A DNA stretch of 64,000 nucleotides from Anastrepha obliqua (taxonomy: Eukaryota; Arthropoda; Insecta; Diptera; Tephritidae). Positions 26,801 through 41,800 of the stretch are shown here, piece by piece; within the stretch, counting starts at the first letter, position 1; every line of letters starts with the position of its first letter. The notes below the pieces were generated by a model. It ran no database searches. It saw only the letters and a program-made list of their open reading frames with translations, and was not told where the DNA came from. The translations under genes and the position numbers were made by a program. The DNA is taken from the NCBI RefSeq assembly GCF_027943255.1, contig NC_072893.1, forward strand, positions 99,331,784 through 99,395,783. Direction: 5' to 3'.

Positions 26801-29800
26801 TTTTTATAAGTTTCAGCAACATAATATCTATTAGAAGTAAATAAGGTGTTACACTCTATGTACAATCTGTATGAGTGTAATATAAAAAATGTGGATAATG
26901 AACACGGGAGTGCAATATTAAAAGGAGAATATATGTATGTATATGTATAATGAGAATAAAAGTGCCATGTATTAAGGAATTGTGAGACTTACACGTAATG
27001 ACAGATTTGAAATATAATGGAGTTATAATATATAATAATAAGTAATATGTAATAGTAAATGAGTAATGCAAATGAGGTGTGACCAATATCAGACCATTCA
27101 CCGGCTCTCAGCGAATTTAAAAGAAGCAGCTGATTGCCTAACGTAACAGGATTATGACAGCGGTTTGTTTACGAAAAAACTGAGATTGTGTTCGTGATAT
27201 ACAAAAAAAAAATTCAACACAGTCTTCACTAATGTTACTTTGTTGTCGTCTGAACAACGACAAATGAGCGGACAGATTTCTGTTGCCGAGTCCCGGCAAC
27301 ACCATAGGGGATGGCTAAACCTGGTTATCCATCATCCTTGGTTACTTGCGGATGTTAAAACCTAGTAATCTATCGTCCTTGCAAGGAATCAAGGAACAAT
27401 TCTCGGCCCTTTTTTATAGTTTTTTTTTATTTGAAACTACATGCAAGGCCTTCCTACGACTATTTGTGATTGAAGATTGTGTTATAACCACTTCAGAAAA
27501 TTCAAGATGTCCTTGAATCCAATTTTTCTTAATCAAATATAAAGAGCTCACAGTCTCTTGGATTTGTTCCACTTGGAACAATTGTTCCGATTATTGGATT
27601 TTGATTGAAGGCAAGACTCGGTCTAATAATGTATGCATTTGATTTCTAAAATATGTACTAATAATGCATAAATTCTATTGTATTTGCGGTTTTAACCCAT
27701 ATATCAAATAAAATCTTGTATGGTACTAGATTTTACTTGGGTTTGAATTATGAATGAATTTTTTCCAAATGTATTTTTAAAGTTGTATAACGGTGAATAT
27801 TCAGAATTATTCTTTGTTTCACAACAACAAAAATAATTTATTAGATGAACTTTTCAGAAAATATTAAGAATGAACTATATTGCTTGCCAAAAAAAAATAT
27901 CAAGCAGATTGTTAATATTTGCTTAAAAAATCGCGTGGATATGACTTTAAACGCACAACAAGTATTCAAATTACACTAACAGCTTAATTCTTAGCTAATA
28001 TTCCAATTATGAGTTTCTTTTGTGATATTGTATTGTGATTTTATTCTTGAAAAACTGCTGATTACAGTGTCTAATACCAGTACACAATATGAACAGTCGA
28101 ACGTTGGCGCAAACAAAGAAGACGTAAGAAGTTTAAAAACTTTATTATATTTACTCATTTACTTCTCTTGTTTATTTCTATTTTATGTGCGTATACGAAA
28201 GGAACAGCACAAGAGCAGCTTTAGTTTGCACAAGTTCCTGCAAGCGGAATTCCGAACTGCAAGCAAGGAAAAATACGATAGGAAGTGGCGGGACATCTGA
28301 CGCGCTAAGGGAACCTTTCCATTAAATTTCAATAGCTACCGCCAATTGTTTGCTCGTAATAACTGCTACCTATGTTATACATTTATGAAAAATAATGTTA
28401 GGTTTATGTATTCTCTATGATGATCATGCAACTGAACGCAGGTATTTTGAAAAGTAGTTTATTTCAATTCTAGCCCAATACTTAAAATTTCTATATTTAT
28501 TTGTTTAACGGTATTGAAAAATACGATACATGTTGATTTGTTAAATTATACAATTTAATATGTGATGTTATTAAATAAAAAAGATAGTACGTTTTTAATA
28601 TAACCAATAATTTCAGACTTTATCACACTGGAAGGGCCAGATTCGGTATCGTTCACCCAAGGCAAAAGTTAAATTGTAAACTACTGGCGGTTGTTCTCGA
28701 ACATATAATACATACACATATGTATAATCAATTCAAACAGCAGCAATATTGGATGGATTACCTGAACTCAGAACTGTAGGTTATGAAATAACTATATATT
28801 TATATTTAATAGCTATTTTTTCATATTGACTAATACCAAATTTGCTGTAGGAAAGTGCAAGTTTACAAGAGAGTTCAGTAGAGCTTTATAAACACATCAG
28901 ATATAAATTAACTTTGCTTTCAGTACTTCACATCTCCAGCTTTGAATCCGTTAAATGTATCATTGGAAATTGTGTACAATGCTGCTATAGAGGACGATGG
29001 CGCGTCAAGATCACCCCGCTCTTTAATTGCTCATGAGGAGTCAATACCTGCAGCTGTGGTAAAAAAAAAACAAGTTTTGTATGGAACTAATCAAGGCGAC
29101 TCTATTAAAAGCGTATCAACAGGCCAGCTGATTTGTTTTTTTTTCTTTCGCCGTGTACATTCGGATGTCAACACAAAATTGAATTACGAAAAATGTATTA
29201 CTTACATTCAAATATTGTAATTTAAAATTAAAGTTTTGTAATGAAGTTATTATGATCATTTTAAAATAATTTCAACGCGTCAAATGAATTGATTCATTTT
29301 TCTATTTTGGCTTCACAAATAAATAGCTTCTTAGTTTTCTACTTTGACGTGATATTCTAATGTACGAAATGTTGTTGTTGGCCTAGTGTCACCACCTTTA
29401 ATGAATTCGCATTGGAACAAACTAGCCCATGATTTTCTGATAACTGTTTGTTACGCTGCACTTCGGATTCAACTGAAACGCCCTTATTGAATTATGTTCA
29501 GTTGTATAATGGATATTTCAAAAGACGCGCCTAGATGTTATTTTAAAAGAAAGCATGTAGAAATTTAGATCCGTTCTACCGATCCGGCTACCGTTTTTGA
29601 AAACCGAATAATCAGCCGAAATTCCGATATCAATTGGCCGCCGCAGCTGTGATTTAAGCCCGTTGGACTATTTTTTGTGGGGATCCGTTAAGGACAAATG
29701 CTATGCGAACCATCCAGAGACGATTGATGCTTTAAAACACGAAATCGAAGTCGCCATTCATGAAATTGGAGCCCAAACAATCGAAAATGTGCTTAAAAAT

Positions 29801-32800
29801 TGGGTTGATCGAATGGCCTACTGTAAAGCCAGTCGTGGCAGTCACTTGAACGATATTATTTTTCATTCATAAATGACAGTGTTTAATCTTCAAAATAAAA
29901 AAAAAGTTTGAAAAAATATTGATTAGTTTTTTTTTATAGCCGATTCAAAAACCAAATTTTACATGGGCCACCCTATATAGGTATTCATATGGGAAAAATG
30001 ACATAATGTAAATGTCCGCCATGAGCACGTCTACGGGCTGTCATACGAGAACTAAAATTTTCAAGGAGTTGGCGCATTTTCGCATTGAATTTAGCAGTCC
30101 CGATTAAAAGGCGTATTTCTTCTCTGAAGTAGTTGTTGGTTTATTCACAGAGACTTTACTTTTTAAAAAGTAGTCTAGTGCCATTAGTTCGCAAGATCTA
30201 GGTCGCCAGTTCATGTCACCATCATGACCAGGAAACCTAGATCGTAATAAAAAAATATTTTTCCGTGTTGTGTGACTTATGGCTTAACTCCTTATTTTCA
30301 TTCCATTTCATAGAAATAGTTACAGCATTTACTGATGACTTGGCTGTTGCATATGGTTCAATCAGTGCTTTCAATCTCTTTGTAGATATTAATCACGATG
30401 TGGACCTGCTAAGAGAGTGGTCGCAAATCCTATGCTTATTCTAAACAATAAAATGAGGTTAATGGATTTTAATCTTTGTGGCATGGAAGCGCCGAGTGGG
30501 AATATTATTTTCCACTCTACACATAAACAGTGTACGACACAAATTATTTACCCAATAATTTAACACTGTCTGTCTAATAGAAGCATTTTTTTTTTAAATT
30601 GCATGGTAACTAGCTAATAATAAATAAACTAATGAACAATTTTTTTTTTGTTTTTGTGTACTACAATTAATATGTTTTAATGGTGCTTTGCACAAAACCT
30701 GCAAAAGAGTTGATTACTGCATGAGGTTGTGCGGCTTTTGCCGCTTTCGCTGTTGTCAAGCGAAACGGATGTGTTTACGGACCGCTCTGCAAACATGTGT
30801 TTTTAAAAATCCAAATCTGGACACAATTGATATTCGTATTGAGACTATTTTTTTTAAATTTTCTACATTTTTCTCTCCTCTGCAAAAACTTATTTTTCAT
30901 ATGAAAAACATAGTGTTTTTTAAATATTAACTGTTTGCAGTAATTTTCGCAATCCATGGATTCCAAAGGTGCAAACTGCAAATCCGTATCATTCCCAATC
31001 GAAATGCTTGAAATTGAAATTTGAAAAGGTCGAACTAAGGAGCAGCAGGAGATTTGGTGGCTCCTAAAACACTCAGGCTAAAAAGCCCATTGTATTTAAA
31101 GCTCTGGAAAGGGGGTGGATAGTCAAGGAGGGAAGGAGAAAAGTATCAGAGAAAGAGACAGGAAAGAATAGAGATAGAGATAGTTAGTCCTGTGAGAATT
31201 TTCCGGATTCTTTGGCAAATCTGTAAATATCCTCCAGTTTTAGAGAACGAATATTACTCATTCTCATAACATCGGAACCCAAAACTCGTAGCCGTGCTCT
31301 AGCAAAGGCAGGACACTCACAGAGAAAGTGCTCGGTGGTACCCGCCTCCTCCAAGTATGACAGGCACACCGGGTCCTCGATGATTCCAATGGTGGTCATA
31401 TGCTGACCCCATGGGTTGTGTCCTGTAATGATACCGACCATCAACCGAATGTCTTTCCTTCTAAGTTTTAGTAGAAAATTTGACATTTTTCTGTTCGGAT
31501 TATCCATTCAGCTACTTTCAGGATGACAAAAACTTCTGTTTGTGAAACAGTTGCCATTTCCCCCATATCATAGTGATACTTATTACTATCGTTTAAGTAC
31601 CATCCGGTTCCAGACCTTATTTCATTCTTGGACCCATCGGTAAAAAAAATATCCGTCAATTCCCTGCATGCATTCTGGATTGCTCCATTGCTCACGCAAA
31701 CTGGCATCAGGTCTGGGTATCAGGTCGTCTTTGGGTGCCAAAAACAGAGGATACTGCTCATATAGTAACTTAAAGATTTCTCTGTGTCCCGAAGCTCCAT
31801 CTTCGTGCCAGAAACCATATTTATGGAGTCTACACATTGCTTTTATTGCTTCCTGTTGTATCTTAAGATCCAGGTGGAGCAAATCAATCATAGCATTTAG
31901 GGCATCACCAGAGGTTGTACTCATGGCACCCTTGATGCATAAACATACACTTCCGTGCAGCCTGTATAGTTCCGGGATTGTGGACTTAACCATGCTCCGT
32001 CGTCACCATACCACAGAAGCGTAAGTGATGATTGGTCTGATAAGTGCTGTGTATATCCATAGGACCACAGCAGGTTTCAGACCCTAGGTTTTACCAACGG
32101 CTCTAATTACTCCTAGATATTTAACTTCATCGGAAAGACCAAGTGTTACACCTTTCAGTGTTGGAAGACTGAGTCCATATAATTTCCGTTTTCTCGTAAA
32201 CAAGACTATGGGTGTTTTGTTCGGATTAACTGAAAGACCTTGTCTCATGCACCAGCCATCGATTTTGTCAAGAATCCTCTGCACTTTCGTGCAAAGCCTC
32301 CTTAAGGATTTATCCGATGTTAGCGCGCAGACATCGTCCGCATATGTTTAGACATGAAAACCGAGTTCCTGCATCTCCGCTAGTAGAGAGTCTATGACGA
32401 AGCACCACAGCAGATGAGAAAAAACACCCCCTTGGGAACATCCTTGCCTAGCCCTGACTGCGTTTTGTTCGTCACCGCTCCCACCAGCGGTTAACAGCCT
32501 CTCAGAGCGCATGGAATATATCCGTTTTACAATGGTTTGATTAACTCCGTGTCGTTCAGCTGAAGAACATATCGAGCCGAAAGTGGCATTATCAAAAGCC
32601 CCCTCAATGTCCACGAACACGCCCATTGTGCATTCGTCAGCTTCCAGCCCGGCTTCAATCTTGCTAACAAGATCGTGTAAGGTTGATTCACATGATTTTC
32701 CACTCTGGTAAGCGTGTTGATTTCTACTAAGTGGACTTCTCGGCAATACCCCCACTCGAATATGTTTCTCCACCACTCGTTCTAGACTTTTCAACACGAA

Positions 32801-35800
32801 CGATGTCAAACTGATTGGTATACAACTTTTTGCTAGGGAATAGTCGTCTTTTCCTGGTTTCAGAATAAATACTACTCTTACGCGTATTTAACCAAATGCA
32901 AGACAGGCTGTGAAGATCCTTTTCAGGGCCTCAATCAGCCTGTCTCCTCCTTTTTTAAGTATTGCTGGATATATTCCGTCAGGTCCAGGGGACTTGAAGT
33001 TCACAAAGGAAGGCAAGGGAAACCTTATCGATTCTTTTGTCACTATCCGACTAGCAATATACCAGCTGTAGCTAGAGGTTCCACCGTTGCTACCGTTATT
33101 GTTCATGCCACTCTCTACTTCAGAGAGAGTTCTACTACTCCGAAAATGGGTTTTGAGTAGAGGATTAAACGTTTCCGATTTTGAAATGGTGTATGAACCA
33201 TCAGGTTTTCGAATGGAATCCAGCCTTACTGAGCGGTCTAGACGAAGGAACTTACAAAGTCTCGCTGTTTCCCTCATTTCTTCGAAATGCCAATGACCAA
33301 TATGTGTTAGGAAAATTAGATGAATTTCCCAATCTTCGTTATACGTGCGATGAATGATAGCAGTCGCCCATCGGCAGTCAATGGCAAACCTCCGAGTGTA
33401 TTTCTACCATGAACACGCTGCTCATAAAAAATACCTATCGTTCGGCTACTTTTTCCCGCGCGCCCGGAGTTTTCAGAGGGGCCCGGACTCGAGATTATAC
33501 GTATTTATATGAATTAGACATAATTGGAAAGGGCCCGCATTTGCAATTTTCCCCCGGGGCCCGGATATGCTCTCTACGGCCCTGGGTGGTGTACTTATTG
33601 CTACATGCAGTCATCTTCGTGCCTCTTTTTATGTGCTATCGGATTCTGATTCTTGATCAATTTTGCGTAAAATTACAAGGCGCGTTTATCGTGTTGTTTA
33701 TTTGCTTGTCCTATATTCCGCCTGGCAGCTCTGATGTCATATATAAGGCACATATTGACAACATCTTAACACTATATGCGAAAGTTGGTGACGGTTAACT
33801 TTGTGTCTTAGGCGATTTTAATTTGGGCAATATATCTTGGAGCTTTATGGATAATAATAATTTTCTCACTCCATCTAATGTTAATAGTTTGTGCAAATCA
33901 TACTTCATTGATAACTTGCTATGTATATTATTGAATTATCACAAATCAATAGTTTTGTAAATGAACTTAATCGTATTTTAGACTTAATATTTGTTAGTTC
34001 TAATATTAATTATACGCTTTCGCTTGCAGCCAGTTACATTTCGCCTTCGAATCGCCATCATAGTCCGCTGGTGTTGGAAATTTAATTTTTTAAATACTTC
34101 AAACTTCAAAGTAATAGTCCAACAGTTGCTTTTAATTACTCTTGATGTAATTTTATTGAATTAAATAATTTATTTCCACTGGATTGGTATCGACAATTTG
34201 AAAATGTGGATGTGGCTGGCTGTTACAATATTTTTAAATCTGTAATATCTGAAACTTGCGTGAGTCATATCCCAATGTTAAGTACTAAGCCTTCGAAACG
34301 GCAGTGGTTCTCTAAAGAACTCAAACGTCTAAGGAACTTGAAGAATAAATTTTATAAAAAACAAAAGCATTCAATGATGCCGATTTTCGTAAGCGGTATG
34401 TGTTTTACAGATGTAAACTCAATTTCAATTAAATTTGTACCGAAGATATACTGGTATTGTAGAGAGAAATATTAAATATAATCCAAAATCCTTTTGAAGT
34501 TACATAAAATCTAAGAAAAACTGTTCAAATATACCTGCTTCTGTTCATCTTAAAGTGGTCTCAGCTAATTCATTTCTGATGCTGTCAATCTCTTTGCTAA
34601 TTTTTTTTCTTCGAATTTTATTTCAAGCAATACGGATTTTCAGCTTGCTCAAGACACCCTGTCTAATTTAGATACTTCCATCAATTTTGGGAAATTAAAT
34701 TTGACTGACGAGGATGACATTGTTGGCATAAATCACCATAACCCTTCCACTAGTACCGATGTTGATGGTTTATCGGTTACCCTAATAAAAAGTTGCCCAG
34801 CTTTGATAACGCCTTTAAAGCTCATTTTCAACATGTCACTTTCCGCCGGAGTTTTCATTGAAGACTGGAAATTAACTTACATTACGCCTATCCTTAAAAG
34901 CGGCAATAAAAATAATATTGAAAATTATAGGCCGATTTGCAAACTTACTACAGTTTCGAAATTATTTGAGTATATAATCAAAGACAAAATATACTTTGGT
35001 GTTAAACATTTACCATGTCCCAATCAACATGGTTTTATCCCGGGCAGATCTACATTAACAAATTTAGCTGTCTTTACGGAGGACTATTTGGAAACATTTT
35101 AAAGAGGTTTCCAAATGGATGCAATCTATACAGATTTCTGTAAGGCTTTTGATAGAGTATCTCACTCAATATTAATTGCTAAACTTGAGCGTTTCCGCTT
35201 TCACTCTCAATTTCTTAAGTATCGTCTTATTCTTTGATTGCTTCGTCTGGTGTTCCCCAAGATAGTGTCCTAGGTCCGCTATTATTTATCCTCTTCATTA
35301 ACGATATTTCTTCCTGTTTTTCATTGTGTAATTTTCTTCTATACGCGGATGATCTTAAAATCTATTATGAAATTAAATGTTCAGAAGATTCATCCATTCT
35401 CCAGTGTGAGTTGAATAACTTATATTGGTTATGTTGGTGTATGCGTAATCCATTGTTTCTAAACATTAGTAAATGTCACTATACCTCGTATGCGAAAGTT
35501 TTTAATGTTGTTCCAACAGCTTACTAGATCTCGAACTCGCCGCTAAAATCAATAAACATAAACTTTATTCTTTCTAAATCGTTCGCAATCTTAGCCTTTA
35601 TTCGTCGAAATAGTTCTTCGTTTTCTGATCCCTATACTCTCAAACTGTTGTATTCGTCCTTAGTTTGGTCCAGGTTAGAATACGCGGTATTTGTTTGGAG
35701 ACCGTTTTATACAGTCTATATTAATAGATTAGAGTCTGTTCAGAGAGCTTTTGTGCGTTTTGCTTTGCACTCGATGAAATTCGTTGATCCCATCCCCTCT

Positions 35801-38800
35801 TATTAATAAATCTAATGTCCGTAGAGTCTAGACATGTTCTGTTGTCGACGTGTTTTGTCTTTGATATTTTTGCGGGCTCAATAGTGTGCGGGCTTCTCAA
35901 TAAAATTAATTTTAATGTTCGCTCACGCATTCGCCGTTGTAATTAACTGTTTTTTGTGGGTATTGCTAAAACTGTTTATGTAATAAACGCTCCTTTTAGA
36001 AGGACGCTAGCTCAATTTAATGATTATTCTTCTTCCTTAATCTTTGATTTCTCTTACTCTAAGTTTACTTTTAAGAAGTTACTTATAAGAATCTTGTCAT
36101 AAGGTGTTAATTTGTATCTACCTATGTAATAGTCTGCAAGCCTCTTGTTTGTTGATTAAATAAATAAATAAATTTTGCCTCAATCACCTCCAGTAGGTTT
36201 TTTATTAAACTAACGAATCTCCTAATGACGGTGATTGAAGCAAAATTTAGCGAAAAAATAGGAGCAATGTAAAAAGCACAAAACGTATGTAAAAGAAGTG
36301 TGCGTGAAATACATAAAATTCGCGAAATATATTAACTGTAAGCTTTAACGAACAATGTGACAAAATATGTAAGGAACTACAGAAAACCAGAGAGGAAATT
36401 TCAAAGATATACAATGAAACCAAAAATGTAAACTAAACAAGAGATAACGGCCGAATGCCGTATGCAGCAGTATTAAAAAACGGTATTGATCTCAAATCAG
36501 TTGTGCCAGTCTTAAAAAAATATGCACATTAATGATTAAATTGAAGCAAAAAAGTGAAAAAACAAAATTTGATTTAAATGCAAAAGTTGATCCGGGAAAT
36601 TTAAAAATCCAAATATGGAATCACGGAGTTATAGTGATTGGAGCTGAAAATGAAAACGAAAATGTTAGTGAAAGCTACGATATAAAAATAGCTCAGTCTG
36701 TAAGAAGAGGCGTATGTTATAATTAATGGAGTATAAGCATATACTTGTCTTTCCAACGATGGGTAAGGATAAACACTTTCACATGGGCATAGATACCACT
36801 TTTATTATGATTCGTGTCCTAAGTAGGCTAAAATGTAGATTGAAAATATTATATGTCATCTTAATGCTTAGAGCCTATCATCTAAAATTGATGAATTCAG
36901 ATATATTTTTGAGTTTTCTGATGTAGATGTTGTGTGTGTATCTGATATATGGTTCTCTACGTGGCATAATGACGATTCGTTTTGCGTTAATGGTTATAAA
37001 ATTTTCCATTTAGATAGAGTAAAGCGCACAACGAACCCATTGCGAGGTGTATGCGGCATCACTGTTTCTATGTGCGATGCGTCTTCCAAACCTACCTAGA
37101 GCCAAGCGTGGTGGTGGCGTTGCAGTATTTGTCAAAAATAGTCGTTCTTGCTCCCTCAAGTGTATTTCAGAAACTGCCAACTTAATAAAGACATTCATTG
37201 AAATAACATCTAAGCATGATGAAATCCTTATTGGTTGTGTATGTAGACCTCACTGGTACATCGTCTATGCACCATTTGTTGATTTCATTGAAAATTTGTC
37301 TCTTAATTATAAGAATATAGTTGTAGCAGCAGATTTTAACAGAGACCTGCTATATAAAGGATGGTTCGCGCCAGCCAAGCTTGGGCTTGTTCCCTGCTAA
37401 CGGGTCAATGCCTACACATTCACGCAAACTAGTTAGTATGTAGCTCTTTGCTAGATATATTTTTTGTTAACACGTTCCCTGTCCGCTGAGCCACATATGG
37501 TTCAGGAAACGTGCGCCTGATAAGCACTAATACGTTCCTGAGCCATATGTGTGTCAGGGGGTAAAACTTCTAAAGCAAATTATTGGACTGGGCGTAACGG
37601 AACTGTGCAGTTTCTGCACTGGACGTGCTGGTACGATAATAAAGTAAAGAAAAACGCCGGGACATACGAAAAAATATTTTTATTGTACCCAGAAATCACA
37701 AATTATTTTTAATTATTTCTTATTACGACACTCCCAGGCTTACCCAAATCAGCAATATCGGGGTCACGCCCTATGTAAATATCATAATTCCAGGCAAAAC
37801 CCTCTTCTGTGCACAGTTTATAGATTTTCAAGCCGTATTTATGAGCTTTTGATGGGTTGTATTGACGGAAAGATATCCTGCCTCTAAACGGCATCATCGA
37901 CTCGTCAATGACGATACATTCACCAGGTATTAGTAAGCTCTTCCAGTTATTGATAACAAGGTCCAAAAGTGGTTTTATTTTGTATAGACGTTCGTTTTGA
38001 TCCCTCGGAACTTCATTATCAACAAAGTGCCAGCAACGTTATAATGACGAGAACCGATTATATGACATGTTTACGTTGAGAAATATTGGACTTGTCGGTC
38101 AATTTTGCATTTTTGTATTGGGACAGGGAACGTGTTAACTATACCCCAATTCTCCTAATTGACCAGCTTTCTGTTCCTATGAGCATCAGTTTATGTATTA
38201 CTGCAGTTGGTTCGAAGCAGACGTGGAAAAAATGTCGTGTGATCAGGATCGGAACAAAAATCAATCTATATTCGAATAATTTAATGTTAATGTAAATGTA
38301 TAAAATGAGAAATTTGTGTGTTTACCCCATTCTGTAAATAATTACAATTCTAATCTGAATGTTGTGATGCCCAGTTTTTGTTTCGAATGCGTCGACAATT
38401 GTGAAGAAGTACAGTCTATACTTGGTGTCAAATCCAATGCGGCCGGTCTGGATGGCATTCATCCAAAGTTTCTAAAATGTTTGTTACATATCTTACCTAC
38501 GCTCTGAATACCATCTTGACCACGTCAATCTTTCCTAATGCTTGGAAGAGAGCCAAAATTATACCAATAAAGAAACCGAATGGTGTCTACCGCCCGATTT
38601 CAATGCTGCCGTTTCTATGTGAAGTTCTTGAGCGTATTATGCGCCATCAGATAAACGCGTTTCTGTATAGGAACACTTTGGTGAACACATTGCAGTGGGG
38701 GTTTAGATGTAGTAGGAGCTGCACCACGGCACTCCTAACAGTGTCGGGTGATATACGGCTAAACAGTGACAAGAAGCGTGGGACTTTTCTTACTCTATTT

Positions 38801-41800
38801 GACCATTCCAAACCATTGGATTCCGTAGACCACAAACTTGTAACCCTGAAGCTTAGCTCGGCTTTAGCTCTTCTGGAAATATATTCCAGTGACCGATTAC
38901 AAGCAGTATGGGGTGATAATACCATATCCTACTTCTTGCCTGTAAGCAGATGTGTACGTTAAGGATAAATTCTTGGACTTCTTTTGTTTGTGTTGTATAT
39001 TAATGATTTGTTTATATATATATAGGGTGGGCCATGTAAAATTTGCTAACTAATCAATATTTTTCCAAACTATTTTTTTTTTTAAGATTGAACATTGTCA
39101 TTTATGAATGAAAAATAATATCGTTCAAATGACTGCCACGACTGGCTTTACGGTAGGCCATTCGATCAACCCAAGCTCAAATTTCATGAATGGCAACTTC
39201 GGGCTTAAATCACAGCTCCGAGGCGGCCAATTGATATCGGAATTCAAAAACGGTAGCCAAATGTCGTCCATGTCATCCTCTTCAATTTTTTTAAACAAAA
39301 ACTCGTTGAGCATGTCACGGTAACGCTCGCCATTTACTGTAACGGCGGAAGAAGAAGAAGACTCACCACTTTGGAAATAGGCTTTCAATATTTCCCAATT
39401 TTGTTCAAGCGTATAGCGTCCCATTTCGTAAATGTCAAACCTTTAAGTAAATTATGAACATATTTGACATGTTATTTGTGTTACCATTCTCAAAAAAATA
39501 GGTGGTTCAAAAAGCAAACGCTATATGGCCCACCCGTTATATATATAATTGTCGCGTACAGCCTTTTTGGGTGTTTGGCCGAGTTCTTCCTCCTATTTCG
39601 GTGTGCGTCTTGATGTTGTTCCACAAATAGAGGGACCTACAGATTCAAGCCGGCTCCGAACGGCAGATATTTTTCTGAGGAGCTTTTTCATGGCAGATAT
39701 ACACTTGTTTTTATTAATTTTGGTTTCATCGAGATTCGAACCAACGTTCTCTCTGTGAATTCCGAATGGTAATCAAGCACCAACCCATTCGGTTACGGCG
39801 GCCGTGTGTGATAAAATATAGTGATGTCCTTGTATAGGGTCCGCCATATATAATAACTTTGCGGAATTAAAAATGCTATAAAAAAGAAACTACTCAATAT
39901 TTTTCCAAACTGTTTTTTTATTTTGAAATACAAACCTTCCGGTTAATGATGGAACACAACTTCATTCATATGGCTGCCTCGGCTACCATACCAAGGTCTT
40001 TACGGAAAATTCGTCTCAATGATATCTCCGAAATGTCCAATTGTTGAGAACGACGGTGAACTGATGTTCCTGGTGATTCACGAACACTCTCGGCCACAGC
40101 AGCAAAATTTTCGGGTGTACGCACGGTTTTTGGTCGGTCACGCATTGGTTTGTCAATAAGCAACCCAGTTTCTCTTACTTTTTTCGCAAAGTAACGCACA
40201 TACGCTTCATTCGGTGTTTTTCTTCTTCCCATTGCCGTACGTAATTTTCGTACACATTCTGCAACATTACCATGATTTACAAAGTAATGTCGCAATATTT
40301 CCCAGCGTTCTTTGAGCGTATACACAACCATTTTTGTTCAGCGAAAGAATAAAACTAATTTTCTGTCAAATCAGATGACAGCTAAGTGTTACCTTTTTCA
40401 AATAATACCTGGTTCAAATCCGTAACGATAGATGGCGGGCCCTGTATATGCCGATGACGATGAAAATGAAGGAACATAAAGTAAACTCAAAAAACTAAGA
40501 AATTGTAAAACAAAGACCTAAATAATGAAAGGAGAATTACTTGTGAAAACAGAAACATGTTGAGGCACAATTAATGAAAAATATACCAAAAGAAGTGAAG
40601 AGCTCAATACTGATCTATATACTCTCGTATTACGTACATGGTATGGAAAACAAATCATTGCAAGCTGCATTTCTTCAATATGTCAAGTCTTTTGATATTT
40701 TCATATTACTTGAAACACACATAACAAACTGCATTGGTATTTGCATCAGCAATTTGAATTCTGACTTGAGACTCACAAGCAAGTGCACTTCTGACAACGA
40801 ATTAATTCTTAATCCTGCTAAATCTCAATGTATCGTTATATAAAAGAAATAGCTCAAGCTTGAAGACTATACAGAAGTCAGACTAAATAACGATGTGATT
40901 AAATATGTGGAAGCTGTTAAAAATTTAGGGGTTACATTTAATAGAACTTTGATAGGGAGTAACCACATCTTTATTGCCATAGGCCAAATACGAGTATATG
41001 GTATGATACGAATTGTATGGACTACTCAACAGTTTACACCAGTAAATATTCGTGTGCTACTAGCTAAAACGTATTCATCACCAACCTTATTGTGTGGTTG
41101 GCATTTTTTGGTGCGTGCAGCAGGCTACATCGAAATATAAGACGTTATCACGTCAAAAAAATTATGATATTTGAAATATACAAATATAGAATAGCTTAAT
41201 ACAGGTAAAATGGGATATTTTTCACATTTCATTTTACTACATCTATTCACATATATCATGTAAAAAGTTTCAACATAAGCTATCCATTTATAAGTGATGT
41301 GCTAAGTGCTGTTAGACTACCTTTTGAACAAGAGAACGACATACCAAGCCCGCTAAATACAATATACAATGAAATGGACGACTACATGAAAAGGCAAGTG
41401 GAAGCTAGGTGGACTAATCTGACCACATGCAAAACAGCAAAAGTCATGTGTAGAACTAACGACAAAAAACTGACTCAATTCGTACTTATTCTCTCGTGAA
41501 AGGACTGCAGAACTATCATAGGTATGCTAACAGGTCATAATCTATTGGCTGCACATGCGTACAAGATAGGGATTGCTAACACGGACAAATGCAGGAAATG
41601 CATAGAGGATGTTGAGGAAACTTTAGAACACCTTCTGTGCATTTGCCCGGCATTATTAAAAACGCGTTTAAAATGCCTGGGAGCCCCCTTGTTTGAGGGT
41701 CTGGAGGACGTCTCAAAAGCGGATCTCCCAGCGCTGCTTAGATTCGCCAAAAGCGCTAACATCCTACATGATGTCTACTTTCGATATTCATAGAGGTCGG

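Larger units (their letters stand above)
25978..29057 (+). other. candidate exons of an unrecognised gene nested in the Socs16D-like intron
   Basis: Three segments look more like coding exons than the surrounding DNA. One opens after attgcag at 25977 ([20 protein letters not shown], then a Pro/Ser-rich continuation). One is 28068-28123, between ttacag and gtaaga ([18 protein letters not shown]), phase 1 in and 0 out. One is 28924-29057, between ctttcag and gtaaaa ([20 protein letters not shown], then an acidic and Arg/Ser-rich stretch), phase 0 in and out. Phases are compatible between the second and third. No product is recognised. They could be a nested gene, alternative exons, remnants of a duplicated gene, or exons misplaced by assembly. 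Confidence 0.35.
36176..41160 (+). mobile_element. jockey/CR1-like LINE (ORF1 end, ORF2), interrupted by nested insertions
   Basis: ORF1 C-terminal region at 36430-36725 ([20 protein letters not shown]). ORF2 endonuclease at 36880-37440 ([39 protein letters not shown]). A piggyBac element interrupts at 37471-38134. RT at 38380-38985 ([44 protein letters not shown]). Three elements interrupt at 39025-40444. It resumes with YADD at 40447 and [42 protein letters not shown] to 41140. Frame changes and stops are frequent. That the outer pieces are one element is inferred from motif order. Confidence 0.7.

Noticed and set aside
26856..27101. 81-codon minus-strand frame rich in Tyr, Ile and His
   Set aside because: Arises from tatatgtatgta-type low-complexity DNA.
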